The notes beneath the pieces were generated by a model, which saw only the letters and a list, made by a program, of their open reading frames with translations, had not been told where the DNA came from and made no database searches. DNA of 64,000 nt. It comes from Desulfobacillus sp041396245. GTDB lineage: Bacteria; Pseudomonadota; Gammaproteobacteria; Burkholderiales; Rhodocyclaceae. This document shows, in pieces, positions 32,801 through 45,378 of the stretch. Location: the NCBI GenBank assembly GCA_041396245.1, contig JAWKYW010000002.1, forward strand, positions 186,001 through 250,000, written 5' to 3'. The number at the start of each line of letters is the position of its first letter. The first letter of the stretch is position 1. The translations under genes and the position numbers were made by a program.

Positions 32801-34271
32801 GCCGGCATGGTCGGCGCGAATCCTCGCCCTGGCGCTCGCGGCGGCCGCCGCCTGGGTGTCCTACCGCCATGGCGGCGACGCCCTGCTCTGGGTTCTCGCC
32901 GCCGGCGGCACCGTCCTGGCCTTGCTGACTTTGCCGCGTAGCCGCGGCGGCGACCTGCTGGACCAGCTGAACCGCGTCGCCCGCGAGGCGACGCAAGGAC
33001 GCATCGGCCAGCGCATCACGCGAATCGACACGCTGGATCCGGTCGGAGAGCTATGCTGGAACATCAACGAAATGCTGGATCAGGTCGAGGCCTGCTTTCG
33101 GGAGATCGGCACATCCCTTCACTATGCCAGCAAACGTCGGCATTTCCGCAAGACGCAACCCACGGGGCTTCATGGGGTCTTCCGCGAAGCGCTCGAGCGC
33201 ACCAACGAATCGCTCGCCCTCCTGGAAAGGAACAGTCGGTTCGAGCAGCGCAACGCCCTGCTGTCCCGACTCGGCCGGCTGAACACCGAGACGCTGTTCA
33301 AGAACCTCCGCACCAACCAGTCCGACATGCTCAAGATCGCCGACGCCACAAACCGGCTGGCCGAGCTTTCCCGCCAGAATGCCGCCGACGCCGGCGAGAG
33401 CCGCTATGTCGTCGCCTCGGTGATCTCGGCCCTGACGGAGATTGTCGGCAAGATCGACGAGACCAACCGGTCCATTTCGCGCTTCGGCGCACTCAGCATC
33501 GAGATCGGCAAATCGGTCGCCCTGATCACCGATATCGCTGACCAGACCAACTTGCTCGCGCTGAACGCGGCCATCGAGGCGGCGCGCGCCGGTGAACAGG
33601 GGCGCGGCTTCGCCGTCGTCGCCGACGAGGTCAGGAAGCAGGCGGAGCGAAGCAAGCAGGCGTCCGGCGAAATCGACGGCGTCATGACGCGGCTGCGGCA
33701 GGACGCGAACGCGATGCAGGCCGACGCAGGGCAGATGCGCGACATGGCCCACCAGTCCGAGCGCAGCATCGCCGGCGTCGAGGACAAGTTCTGCGCGCTG
33801 GCGGAGTCGGCCAACAGCGCCATGAAGAAAATCAGTTTCGTGCATGACGTGAGTTTCGCCTCGCTGGCAAAGGTCGACATGATGGTCTACAAGCAGAACG
33901 CCTACATGTCGGTGTCCGCCGACGGTGCGGGACACGCCGACGGCAGCGACAAGGTGCGCATCGACGTGCATGCCTGCCGCTTCGGCAAGTGGTACGACCA
34001 GACGCGGGACGTGCATGCCTCGATGTCGGCCCTGGATGCCTTTGTCCGCATCGACAAGCCGCACAATCTGCTGCACGACAAGATGCGCGAGGCGGTCGAC
34101 CTGTGCGCCGCCGACTGGGAGAAGGACGTCACACTGCAGGACGACATCTACAACGCCTTCGCCCAGGCTGAGAAGGCCAGCGAAAACGTTTTCTCCCTGC
34201 TCGATGAAACCATGGTGCGAGCGCATACCGACGCAGCGAAGGAAACCGGATTCGCCGCGAGCCACGAATAA
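32775..34271 (+). CDS. Methyl-accepting chemotaxis protein with C-terminal CZB domain
   Basis: 498-residue chemoreceptor. A short N-terminal membrane anchor (about 15-52; ARILALALAAAAAWVS, ALLWVLAAGGTVLALL) leads to a HAMP-like coil, then the signalling hairpin with the conserved tip IADQTNLLALNAAIEAARAG and EQGRGFAVVADEVRKQAERS. The C-terminal region (VHACRFGKWYDQ and PHNLLHDKM) is a chemoreceptor zinc-binding (CZB) domain. It lacks a periplasmic ligand domain, so input probably comes from the PAS protein encoded just upstream. The start ATG lies in that gene, after AGGGAG. Confidence 0.92.
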   Translation: MTSSFSRFEPAWSARILALALAAAAAWVSYRHGGDALLWVLAAGGTVLALLTLPRSRGGDLLDQLNRVAREATQGRIGQRITRIDTLDPVGELCWNINEMLDQVEACFREIGTSLHYASKRRHFRKTQPTGLHGVFREALERTNESLALLERNSRFEQRNALLSRLGRLNTETLFKNLRTNQSDMLKIADATNRLAELSRQNAADAGESRYVVASVISALTEIVGKIDETNRSISRFGALSIEIGKSVALITDIADQTNLLALNAAIEAARAGEQGRGFAVVADEVRKQAERSKQASGEIDGVMTRLRQDANAMQADAGQMRDMAHQSERSIAGVEDKFCALAESANSAMKKISFVHDVSFASLAKVDMMVYKQNAYMSVSADGAGHADGSDKVRIDVHACRFGKWYDQTRDVHASMSALDAFVRIDKPHNLLHDKMREAVDLCAADWEKDVTLQDDIYNAFAQAEKASENVFSLLDETMVRAHTDAAKETGFAASHE

Positions 34272-34393
34272 GGTCATTCGATCCGCTATAGCCTTCGTGG
34301 AATGGCAGCAGCCATCCTGTACCGGCTTGCGCCGCAACACACCTTTCATCTTGCGATGAGATAATGCGTCGTTTCCTAGTGAAAGCTATCGCC

Positions 34394-35776
34394 ATGCTCA
34401 CGCCCATCCCGGCCCCCGAAATCTTCAAGGCCTACGACATCCGCGGCATCGTCGGCCGGACGCTGACGTGCGATTCCGTTTATCAGATCGGCCGGGCCAT
34501 CGGCTCCGAGGCGCGCGCGCGCAAGGTGAAGACCGTCGTCGTCGGCCGCGACGGCCGGCTGTCCGGACCGGAACTGTCGCGCGCCCTGATGGAAGGCATC
34601 TGCGCCAGCGGCGTGGACGTGGCCGACATCGGCATGGTGCCGACGCCGCTCGGCTACTTCGCCGCCCATCATCTCAAGACCGGCAGCGCCGTGATGGTCA
34701 CCGGCAGCCACAACCCGCCCGACTACAACGGCTTCAAGATCATGCTGGCCGGCGACACCCTGCACAGCACGGCCATCACGGCGCTGCGCACGCGCCTCGT
34801 CGAAGGCCGGCTGGCCGTGGGCAACGGCAATATCCGGCAGGTGGATGTGCGCCAGGACTACCTCGACCGCATCGTCTCCGACGTCAAGCTGTCGCGGAAA
34901 ATGAAGATCGTGGTCGACTGCGGCAACGGCGTCGCCGGCGCCATTGCGCCCGAACTGTTCCGCCGCATGGGCTGCGAACTGGTCGAGCTGTACTGCGATG
35001 TCGACGGCAATTTCCCCAACCACCATCCCGATCCGTCCAAGCCGGACAACCTGAAGGACGTCATCCGCGCCCTGCAGGAGACCGATGCGGAACTTGGGCT
35101 GGCCTTCGACGGCGACGGCGACCGCCTCGGCGTGGTGACCAAGGACGGCGAGATCATCTACCCGGACCGCCAGCTGATGCTGTTCGCCGCCGACGTGCTG
35201 TCGCGCAATCCCGGCGCGCAGATCCTCTACGACGTGAAGTGCTCGCGCAACCTGGCGCGCTCGATCCGTCATCAGGGCGGCAAGCCGCTGATGTGGATGA
35301 CCGGCCATGCCCTCATCAAGGCCAAGCTGAAGGAGACCGGCGCCCCGCTCGCCGGCGAGATGAGCGGCCACACCTTCTTCAAGGAGCGCTGGTACGGCTT
35401 CGACGACGGCCTCTACGCCGGCGCGCGACTGCTGGAAATCGTCTCGCGCTGGAAGGACGCCAACTGGCCGCTCAAGCACCTGCCTGACGCCGTCTCCACG
35501 CCCGAGCTCAACCTGAAGATGCAGGAAGGCGAGCCGCATGCCCTCATCGCCGAGCTGCAGAAAACGGCGAAGTTCGAGGGGGCGCAGGAAGTCATCACCC
35601 TCGACGGCCTGCGCGTCGAGTACGCCGACGGCTTCGGCCTGATGCGCGCCTCCAACACCACGCCGGTGCTGGTGCTGCGCTTCGAGGCCGACGATGCGGC
35701 CGCCCTGGCGCGTATCCGGGCCGACTTCCGCCGCGTCCTGCGCCAGGCGCGGCCCGACCTGCTGCAGGCCTTCTGA
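34394..35776 (+). CDS. algC: Phosphomannomutase/phosphoglucomutase (AlgC-like)
   Basis: Interconverts hexose 1- and 6-phosphates for LPS and exopolysaccharide precursors. 460 residues from ATG 34394: EIFKAYDIRGIVGRTLT, the phospho-Ser loop VTGSHNPPDYNGFK, the metal loop AFDGDGDRLGVV, the sugar-binding GEMSGHTFFKERWYGFDDG and the phosphate-binding RASNTTPVLVLRF. An in-frame ATG at 34364 is possible but adds residues not usual in the family. Confidence 0.93.
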   Translation: MLTPIPAPEIFKAYDIRGIVGRTLTCDSVYQIGRAIGSEARARKVKTVVVGRDGRLSGPELSRALMEGICASGVDVADIGMVPTPLGYFAAHHLKTGSAVMVTGSHNPPDYNGFKIMLAGDTLHSTAITALRTRLVEGRLAVGNGNIRQVDVRQDYLDRIVSDVKLSRKMKIVVDCGNGVAGAIAPELFRRMGCELVELYCDVDGNFPNHHPDPSKPDNLKDVIRALQETDAELGLAFDGDGDRLGVVTKDGEIIYPDRQLMLFAADVLSRNPGAQILYDVKCSRNLARSIRHQGGKPLMWMTGHALIKAKLKETGAPLAGEMSGHTFFKERWYGFDDGLYAGARLLEIVSRWKDANWPLKHLPDAVSTPELNLKMQEGEPHALIAELQKTAKFEGAQEVITLDGLRVEYADGFGLMRASNTTPVLVLRFEADDAAALARIRADFRRVLRQARPDLLQAF

Positions 35777-35837
35777 GGCTGTCTTTCCAGCGACAAGAAA
35801 TCCTCAAGTTCCGGCCGTTGCGGCCGATTACCCTGGC

Positions 35838-37076
35838 ATGGACACGCCCATCCAGGAGATCTTCGTCGGCCGCCAGCCGATCCTCGACCGCGACCAGCGG
35901 ATGTTCGCCTACGAGCTGCTGTTCCGCAGCGGCCGGCAGAACTTCGCCCAGGTCAGCGACGACAGGATGGCCACCGCCACGGTGCTTTCCCACGCCATCA
36001 CCGAGCTTGGCCTGGAGGCTGCGCTGGGGCCCTATCTGGGCTTCATCAACCTCGACGCCCGCATGCTGACGAGCGACGTGCTGGAGATGCTGCCGCGCGA
36101 CAAGTTCGTGCTGGAGGTGCTGGAAACCGTCGAACTGACCCCGCAGGTCATCGCGCGCTGCCGCGCGCTGAAGGACATGGGCTTCACCCTGGCGCTGGAC
36201 GACTTCGTCACGCTCGAGGACCGGCACCGGCCGCTGCTGGAAATGGCCGATATCGTCAAGGTCGAGTTGATGGGCATGAGCGACACCGACCTGGCCGGCA
36301 CCGTCAAGGCGCTGCGTCGCTGGCCGGTGAAGCTCCTTGCGGAAAAGGTGGACAACGAAGCCCAGGTAAAGCGCTGCCTCGAACTCGGCTTCGCGCTGTT
36401 CCAGGGCTACTACTTCGCCAAGCCGACCATCATCGCCGGCAAGAAGCTCTCGCATTCCGAGATGACGCTGAACCGCCTGCTCGGCCTGATCCTCGAGGAT
36501 GCCGACACGGGAGATCTGGAGGCCATCTTCAAGCCCGAGCCCGGCCTGACCCTCAACCTGATGCGCCTGACCAACTCTGCTGCCAGCGGCGTGCGCCAGA
36601 AGATCACCTCGGTGCGCCATGCCATCACCGTGCTGGGCCGGCGCCAGCTGCAGCGCTGGCTGCAGCTGCTGGTGTATGCCGACGCCGGGCCGGGCGATCA
36701 GCTGGCCAGCCCGCTGATGCAGCTGGCCGCCACGCGCGGCCGCTTCATGGAGCTGCTGGCGGGCGACCTGATGGGTTCGGATCGCGACCTCATCGACCGC
36801 GCCTTCATGACCGGCATCATGTCCCTGATGCCGACGCTGCTGCACGTGCCCATCAATGAGGTGATGCAAGGATTGAATGTCGCGAACGACGTGCGCGAGG
36901 CGCTGGAAGCGCGGCGCGGCGTCCTGGGCAGGATGCTGCAGCTGGCCGAAAAACAGGAGGAAGGCGACCTGGAAGCCTGCTTCGCCCTCATCGTCGAACT
37001 GCCCGGGCTCGACGCGGAACGCGTCAACGCCATCCTGGCCCAGGCGATGGCCTGGGCCAACAACCTCAACCGATAG
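35838..37076 (+). CDS. EAL-HDOD signalling protein, degenerate EAL
   Basis: 412-residue protein. The N-terminal half is a divergent EAL phosphodiesterase fold (IFVGRQPILDRDQRMFAYELLFRS, FINLDARML, TLALDDFVTLED, KLLAEKVDNEAQVKRCLELG, FQGYYFAKP). The EAL signature itself reads ELL and several metal ligands look altered, so c-di-GMP hydrolysis is doubtful. The C-terminal half is an HDOD domain (LMRLTNSAASGVRQKITSVRHAITVLGRRQLQRW). The architecture is that of YuxH/CdgJ-like regulators, some of which affect motility; the chemoreceptor pair lies 1.6 kb upstream. Confidence 0.9.
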   Translation: MDTPIQEIFVGRQPILDRDQRMFAYELLFRSGRQNFAQVSDDRMATATVLSHAITELGLEAALGPYLGFINLDARMLTSDVLEMLPRDKFVLEVLETVELTPQVIARCRALKDMGFTLALDDFVTLEDRHRPLLEMADIVKVELMGMSDTDLAGTVKALRRWPVKLLAEKVDNEAQVKRCLELGFALFQGYYFAKPTIIAGKKLSHSEMTLNRLLGLILEDADTGDLEAIFKPEPGLTLNLMRLTNSAASGVRQKITSVRHAITVLGRRQLQRWLQLLVYADAGPGDQLASPLMQLAATRGRFMELLAGDLMGSDRDLIDRAFMTGIMSLMPTLLHVPINEVMQGLNVANDVREALEARRGVLGRMLQLAEKQEEGDLEACFALIVELPGLDAERVNAILAQAMAWANNLNR

Positions 37077-37659
37077 CCTTCAGGATCAGCGGCCTCGCCG
37101 TCTCCGGCAGACTGACTTTCCCGGCGAGGACGAATTCGCGCGCCTGCTGCGACATCTTCTGCCAGGTCTTGCGGATGATCTCGATCCACTTCGCCTCGTC
37201 GTAGTCCGGGTGCTGCGCGGCGAAGCCGGCGAGGTAGTGCTCGAGGAAGACCAGGTCGGTGACATCCTCCAGCAGCTGCGTCTCGGCGTTCACCTTGAGT
37301 TCCTTCTTGCCCACCGCGGTCTTCACTTTGTCGATCGTCTCGGCGTCGTAGCCGTTATCCGCCATGATCCTGCCGGCAGTCTCGGCGTGGAACTTGTACA
37401 GTCCCGTGCGCCATTGCAGGTAGCCCTGGCGATCCATCGGATAGCTCGATCGCGGCGTTTTCCAGCGCTGGATGTGCTGGGCGCGCACGGCGAGCTGCAC
37501 GGACTCCGGGGCATCCGGTGCGAAGCGCGCCAGCATGGCGCTCATGCGCTGCGAGTAGAGCAGTTCCTTCGGCTGGCCTTCATCCAGGTTGGGATCTTCG
37601 GCATTCGTCGCGTCGAAGGCGGCGATGGCCGCATTGAAACGTTTCGGATCCGAAATCAT
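37066..37659 (-). CDS. DUF4202-like conserved protein
   Basis: 197-residue soluble protein (MISDPKRFNAAIAAFDATNAEDPN, VQLAVRAQHIQRWKTPRSSYPM, GYLQWRTGLYKFHAETAG, VTDLVFLEHYLAGFAAQHPDYDEAKW). I recognise the DUF4202 pattern; the RAQHI...W...Y...H residues suggest an HD-type metal phosphohydrolase fold, but no function is known to me. It overlaps the end of the EAL-HDOD gene by 11 bases, tail to tail. A palindromic repeat lies at its 5' side. Confidence 0.75.
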   Translation of the reverse strand: MISDPKRFNAAIAAFDATNAEDPNLDEGQPKELLYSQRMSAMLARFAPDAPESVQLAVRAQHIQRWKTPRSSYPMDRQGYLQWRTGLYKFHAETAGRIMADNGYDAETIDKVKTAVGKKELKVNAETQLLEDVTDLVFLEHYLAGFAAQHPDYDEAKWIEIIRKTWQKMSQQAREFVLAGKVSLPETARPLILKAIG

Positions 37660-37677
37660 TCTGAAAATCTCATTTGA

Positions 37678-37746
37678 ACCACGGCGCACACGGCGACACG
37701 TCGCAAATAAACAGGCATTCCGCCGTGTCGCCGTGCTCGCCGTGGT
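37678..37746. repeat. Palindromic CACGGCG-type repeat, copy 2
   Basis: ACCACGGCGCACACGGCGAC at the left and CGCCGTGCTCGCCGTGGT at the right, around an AT-rich centre. It lies in the gap between the DUF4202 gene and the Nudix gene. Confidence 0.88.
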
Positions 37747-37764
37747 GAGCAGCTTTTTCCGGGA

Positions 37765-38244
37765 TCATGCTTTCCTCCTCGCCAGCCAGTCGCGAATCGC
37801 CAGCCCCGTGCCGAAATCCCAGGGGCGCAGCTTCTCCGGCGGGATCAGGCGGAACTCGGCCAGTTCCTCGTTGAGCGCAATCTCGCCCTCTGCCACGACA
37901 TGGTAGGCGAGGATGATCTCGTTTCTGCGCTGGAAGGGGTAGATGCCGATCAGGCTGGCGGAACGCGTGACAAGGCCCAGTTCCTCCTGCACCTCGCGCG
38001 CCACACCCTCTTCCGGCGTCTCGTCGCGTTCCATGAAGCCGGTGACGAGGCCGAACATCTTCTCCGGCCAGGCATGATTGCGCGCCAACACAACGAGGCC
38101 GTCGCGCTCGACCAGCCCGGCCAGCACCGGCAGCGGGTTGTCCCAGAAGACGTAACCGCAGGCGGCATCCGGGCAGGACAGCCGCGCGCGCCCCGCAATG
38201 CCGCACTCGACAAGCGGCGATGCACAGCGCGGGCAGAACTTCAT
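37765..38244 (-). CDS. Nudix hydrolase with N-terminal zinc ribbon
   Basis: 159 residues. An N-terminal zinc ribbon (CPRCASPL and CPDAACGYVFWDNPLP) precedes a Nudix domain with the box GFMERDETPEEGVAREVQEELGL. This is the NudC-related/zinc-ribbon Nudix pattern, but the protein is much shorter than NudC and the NADH-diphosphatase SQPWPFP motif is absent, so the substrate is unknown. Palindromic repeats of the same family flank it on both sides. Confidence 0.88.
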   Translation of the reverse strand: MKFCPRCASPLVECGIAGRARLSCPDAACGYVFWDNPLPVLAGLVERDGLVVLARNHAWPEKMFGLVTGFMERDETPEEGVAREVQEELGLVTRSASLIGIYPFQRRNEIILAYHVVAEGEIALNEELAEFRLIPPEKLRPWDFGTGLAIRDWLARRKA

Positions 38245-38256
38245 CGAATGGCTTTC

Positions 38257-38326
38257 ACCACGGCGAGCACGGCGACACGGCGAAAATCCATTCCGTTTCG
38301 CGCCGTGTCGCCGTGTCCGCCGTGGT
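38257..38326. repeat. Palindromic CACGGCG-type repeat, copy 3
   Basis: ACCACGGCGAGCACGGCGAC with the complementary right arm TCGCCGTGTCCGCCGTGGT. It lies between alaS and the zinc-ribbon Nudix gene, 580 bases from copy 2, so the Nudix gene is bracketed by two copies. Confidence 0.88.
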
Positions 38327-38343
38327 TGGCTTCCCCGGCTTCA

Positions 38344-40956
<2,613 letters not shown>

Positions 40957-41022
40957 GGCAAGGAAAGGTGTGCGGGTATGCGCGCAGGCGCTAAACGGCG
41001 AATTTTAGCATCGCGGTTAAAG

Positions 41023-43281
41023 TCAGTCGCCGCGGGACGGCGCCGCCTGCTTCGGCAGGGTGAAATGGAAGGTGGCGCCCTGCTCCGGCGCGCCCTCGGC
41101 CCAGACCCGCCCGCCATGACGCTGGACGATGCGGGCGACGATGGCCAGACCGACGCCGGTGCCCTCGAAGGCCGGGTCGCGGTGCAGGCGCTGGAACACC
41201 TTGAACAGCTTGCCGGCGTAGGCCATGTCGAAGCCCGCGCCGTTGTCGCGCACCCAGTAATGCAGGCTGCCGCCCTCCTCGGCGCCGCCGACCTCGATGA
41301 GGGCGGGGTCCCGCTGCCGGCTGTACTTGACGGCGTTGGAGAGCAGGTTGGCCCACACCTGGCGCAGCAGGCCGCGGTCGGCCAGCGCCGGCGGCAGCTC
41401 TTCCTGGCGGATCTGGTGGCGACCGCCGGCGATCTCGGACAGTTCGCCCAGCACCTCGCGCGCCAGGCTGTTCATGTCGATGGCGGTCTTCTTCAGCTCG
41501 GCGCGGCCGATGCGCGAGAAGTCGAGCAGGTCGTCGATCAGCTCGCCCATGCGCACCGCCCCGCCGGCGATGCGGTCGAGCAGCCGTTTGCCCTCGCCGT
41601 CTATCTGCGCGGCGTAGTCCTCCTCGATGATCCTGGCGTAGCCGGCGATGGCCCGCAGCGGCGCGCGCAGGTCGTGGGAGATGGAATAGCTGAAGCTCTC
41701 CATCTCCCGCACGGCCTCCTCCAGCGCGGCCGTGCGGCTGCGCACGCGCTGCTCGAGGGTGACGTTGAGGTTGCGGATCTCCTCCTCGACGCGCAGCCGC
41801 TCGGTGACGTCGCGGGCGATGGAGATCAGGCAGGGCACGCCGCCGATGTCGATGAGGGAGGTGGACGTCATCATGTCGCGCAACGCCCCCTGGCGCGTGC
41901 GCATGACGAACTCGTAGCCGCTGACCATGCCCCGGGCCCGGATTTCCGCGAGGAAGGCCGCACGCCGCTCCGGGAAGGCCCACAGTCCCAGATCGAACAC
42001 CGTGCGGCCGACGGCCTCCTCGCGCGACCAGCCGAGCATGCGCTGGAAGCACTCGTTGAGATCGAGGATCAGGCCGTCCCCGGCCCGCAGGATCATGATG
42101 CCGTCCGGGCTGGCATGGAAGACCGTGGCGAACTTCTCCTCGGATTTGGCCCGCTCCGCCTCCGCCCGGCGCTGTTCGGTGACGTCGCGGACGATGGTAA
42201 TCACGCACGGTTCGCCGGCAAGCTCGATGGTGACTGAGGACGCCATGCATTGCCGAAGCTCGCCATCCTTGCGCCGGATGTCGTGCTCGAAGCCGCTTAC
42301 GCTGCCCTGCGCCTTCAATACGGCAACATACTCCCGGCGTCGCAGCGGGTCGGCCCAGATGCCGAGCGCGTCGACAGTCGATCGGCCAACGGCCTCATCC
42401 GCGCTGTAGCCGGTCAGCCGCTCGAAACCCGCATTGGCCTCGAGTACCACGCCATCACCCCGGCGCGCGATAACGATGGCGTCGGGGTTGGCATGAAAGG
42501 CCTTGGTAAACTTCTCTTCCGATTTGATCCGCTCCGCTTCGGCACGGCGCTGCTCGGTGACGTCGCGGACGATGGAAATCATGCAAGCCTCGCCGCCGAC
42601 CTCGATCGCCACGCTGGAGAGCAGGCATTGCCTGAGCTCGCCGTCCTTGCGCCGCAGGTCGTAGTGAAAATCAGTCACCATGCCCCGCTCGCGCAGTCGG
42701 GAGAGGAAGGCCGCACGGCTCTGCGCATCCGTCCAGACCCCCAGTTCGAGCGAGGTATGGCCGACGGCCTCGTCCCGGGTGTATCCGGTCAGGCGCTCGA
42801 AGCCCTCGTTGACATCGATGAACCGGCCGTCCGACTGGCGCGAGATGGCCATCCAGTCCGGGCTGGCATGGAAGGCCTTGGCGAACTTCTCCTCGGACAG
42901 GCGCAGGGCACGCTGCGATTCGACCAGCGGCGTGATGTCCCGCACCGTGCCGAGGGCGCCGACATAGGTGCCGTCGGCGTCGAGCATGGGCGTGATCTGG
43001 CTCTCGACCTGGAGGGTGCCGCCGTCCTTGCAGGCACGCGGTCCGCTGAGGCGGATGCTTTTCCCGCTGCGCAACTCGGCGCCATAGTGGGCCAACTCTT
43101 GCGGATCGGCGTTGCGCATGTGCAGCTCGTACAAGGGCCGGCCCAGCGCCTCGGCCGCCGTCCAGCCGAACATGCGCTCGGCGCCGCGGTTCCACAGCAC
43201 GACGCGCCACCCGGCATTGGTGGCGACAATGCCCTCGTCGGAGGCCTCGAGCGCGTCGCGCAACAGCCTGTCGATGTTCAC
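41023..43281 (-). CDS. Cytosolic sensor histidine kinase with four PAS domains
   Basis: 752 residues without membrane helices. Four successive PAS/PAC units (about 1-120, 130-250, 255-375, 380-500) end in repeated TVRDIT/VRDVTEQRRAEAER linkers; units 2 and 3 are especially alike, indicating internal duplication. They are followed by HisKA (ESFSYSISHDLRAPLRAIAGYARII, His phosphorylation site) and HATPase (VWANLLSNAVKYSRQ, VRDNGAGFDMAYAGKLF, GTGVGLAIVARIVQRHGG). The kinase core is a close relative of that in the heme sensor kinase at 60195. No response regulator is adjacent. Ligands of the PAS domains are unknown. Confidence 0.93.
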   Translation of the reverse strand: MNIDRLLRDALEASDEGIVATNAGWRVVLWNRGAERMFGWTAAEALGRPLYELHMRNADPQELAHYGAELRSGKSIRLSGPRACKDGGTLQVESQITPMLDADGTYVGALGTVRDITPLVESQRALRLSEEKFAKAFHASPDWMAISRQSDGRFIDVNEGFERLTGYTRDEAVGHTSLELGVWTDAQSRAAFLSRLRERGMVTDFHYDLRRKDGELRQCLLSSVAIEVGGEACMISIVRDVTEQRRAEAERIKSEEKFTKAFHANPDAIVIARRGDGVVLEANAGFERLTGYSADEAVGRSTVDALGIWADPLRRREYVAVLKAQGSVSGFEHDIRRKDGELRQCMASSVTIELAGEPCVITIVRDVTEQRRAEAERAKSEEKFATVFHASPDGIMILRAGDGLILDLNECFQRMLGWSREEAVGRTVFDLGLWAFPERRAAFLAEIRARGMVSGYEFVMRTRQGALRDMMTSTSLIDIGGVPCLISIARDVTERLRVEEEIRNLNVTLEQRVRSRTAALEEAVREMESFSYSISHDLRAPLRAIAGYARIIEEDYAAQIDGEGKRLLDRIAGGAVRMGELIDDLLDFSRIGRAELKKTAIDMNSLAREVLGELSEIAGGRHQIRQEELPPALADRGLLRQVWANLLSNAVKYSRQRDPALIEVGGAEEGGSLHYWVRDNGAGFDMAYAGKLFKVFQRLHRDPAFEGTGVGLAIVARIVQRHGGRVWAEGAPEQGATFHFTLPKQAAPSRGD

Positions 43282-43368
43282 GGCCGGCCCGGGCGGTTCT
43301 TCAGGGCTACTGTGCGTTCAGTCATGGCCGGCATACTATAACGACTTCGCCGACCCGGGGTATTTCAC

Positions 43369-44860
<1,492 letters not shown>

Positions 44861-44862
<2 letters not shown>

Positions 44863-44888
44863 ATAACCGGCGCGGACGCCGGTTATTC
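44861..44888. terminator. Bidirectional terminator between glpK and a convergent small gene
   Basis: Twelve perfect base pairs: GAATAACCGGCG (44861-44872) with CGCCGGTTATTC (44877-44888) around a four-base loop, overlapping the last bases of the glpK stop. The AT base of the stem serves both directions. Confidence 0.8.
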
Positions 44889-44904
44889 AGTCAAACGGGA
44901 TGAA

Positions 44905-45267
44905 TTACTTCCGGCGTGCAGGCCGGTCCTTCCTGCCGTCGCGGTTGAAATCGTGCTGGCGGTCGTGCTTCTGGCGGTAGATGCGCTTGCTCTGCGCATC
45001 CTGGGCGTGCTCGATGCGGGCCCGCTCCTTTTTCGTCACCTGGCCGTCGGCGGCGGCCCTGTCCTCGATCTTCTGCACATGCGCCTGGCCCTTCTCCATG
45101 CGGGCGGCTTCCTGCTCGGTCAGGGCGCCGGACTGCAGGCCCCGGTCGATGCGCTGCTGCTGATTCGCCTGGCGCTGGTCGATGCGCGGCGTGGAATCGG
45201 TTTGCGCCAGCACCGGCAGGGTAAAGGCGGTCAGCAGCAGGGTGGCGGCAAGGATTTTCGGTTTCAT
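44905..45267 (-). CDS. Small secreted basic protein of unknown function
   Basis: 120 residues. A clear signal peptide (MKPKILAATLLLTAFTLPVLAQ) is followed by a charged, helical, repetitive mature part (RIDQRQANQQQRIDRGLQSG, LTEQEAARMEKGQAHVQKIE, RARIEHAQDAQSKRIYRQKH) and a basic tail. Similar small periplasmic proteins occur widely in betaproteobacteria but I know no function. ATG 45267 is preceded by GAAAGGGAA. Convergent to glpK, sharing the hairpin terminator. Confidence 0.8.
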   Translation of the reverse strand: MKPKILAATLLLTAFTLPVLAQTDSTPRIDQRQANQQQRIDRGLQSGALTEQEAARMEKGQAHVQKIEDRAAADGQVTKKERARIEHAQDAQSKRIYRQKHDRQHDFNRDGRKDRPARRK

Positions 45268-45378
45268 GATGTTTTCCCTTTCAAGTGAGGCCCGGAGCCT
45301 TCCCCGAGCACGGACGCAGAATAGCGCCCGCCGACGGAGAACATTCCGGCGCACTTGTAAATCCTGTAACAAATCGTG

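Noticed and set aside
35838..37076. Active c-di-GMP phosphodiesterase
   Set aside because: The EAL signature reads ELL and the fold is the HDOD-linked degenerate type, so I did not call enzymatic activity.
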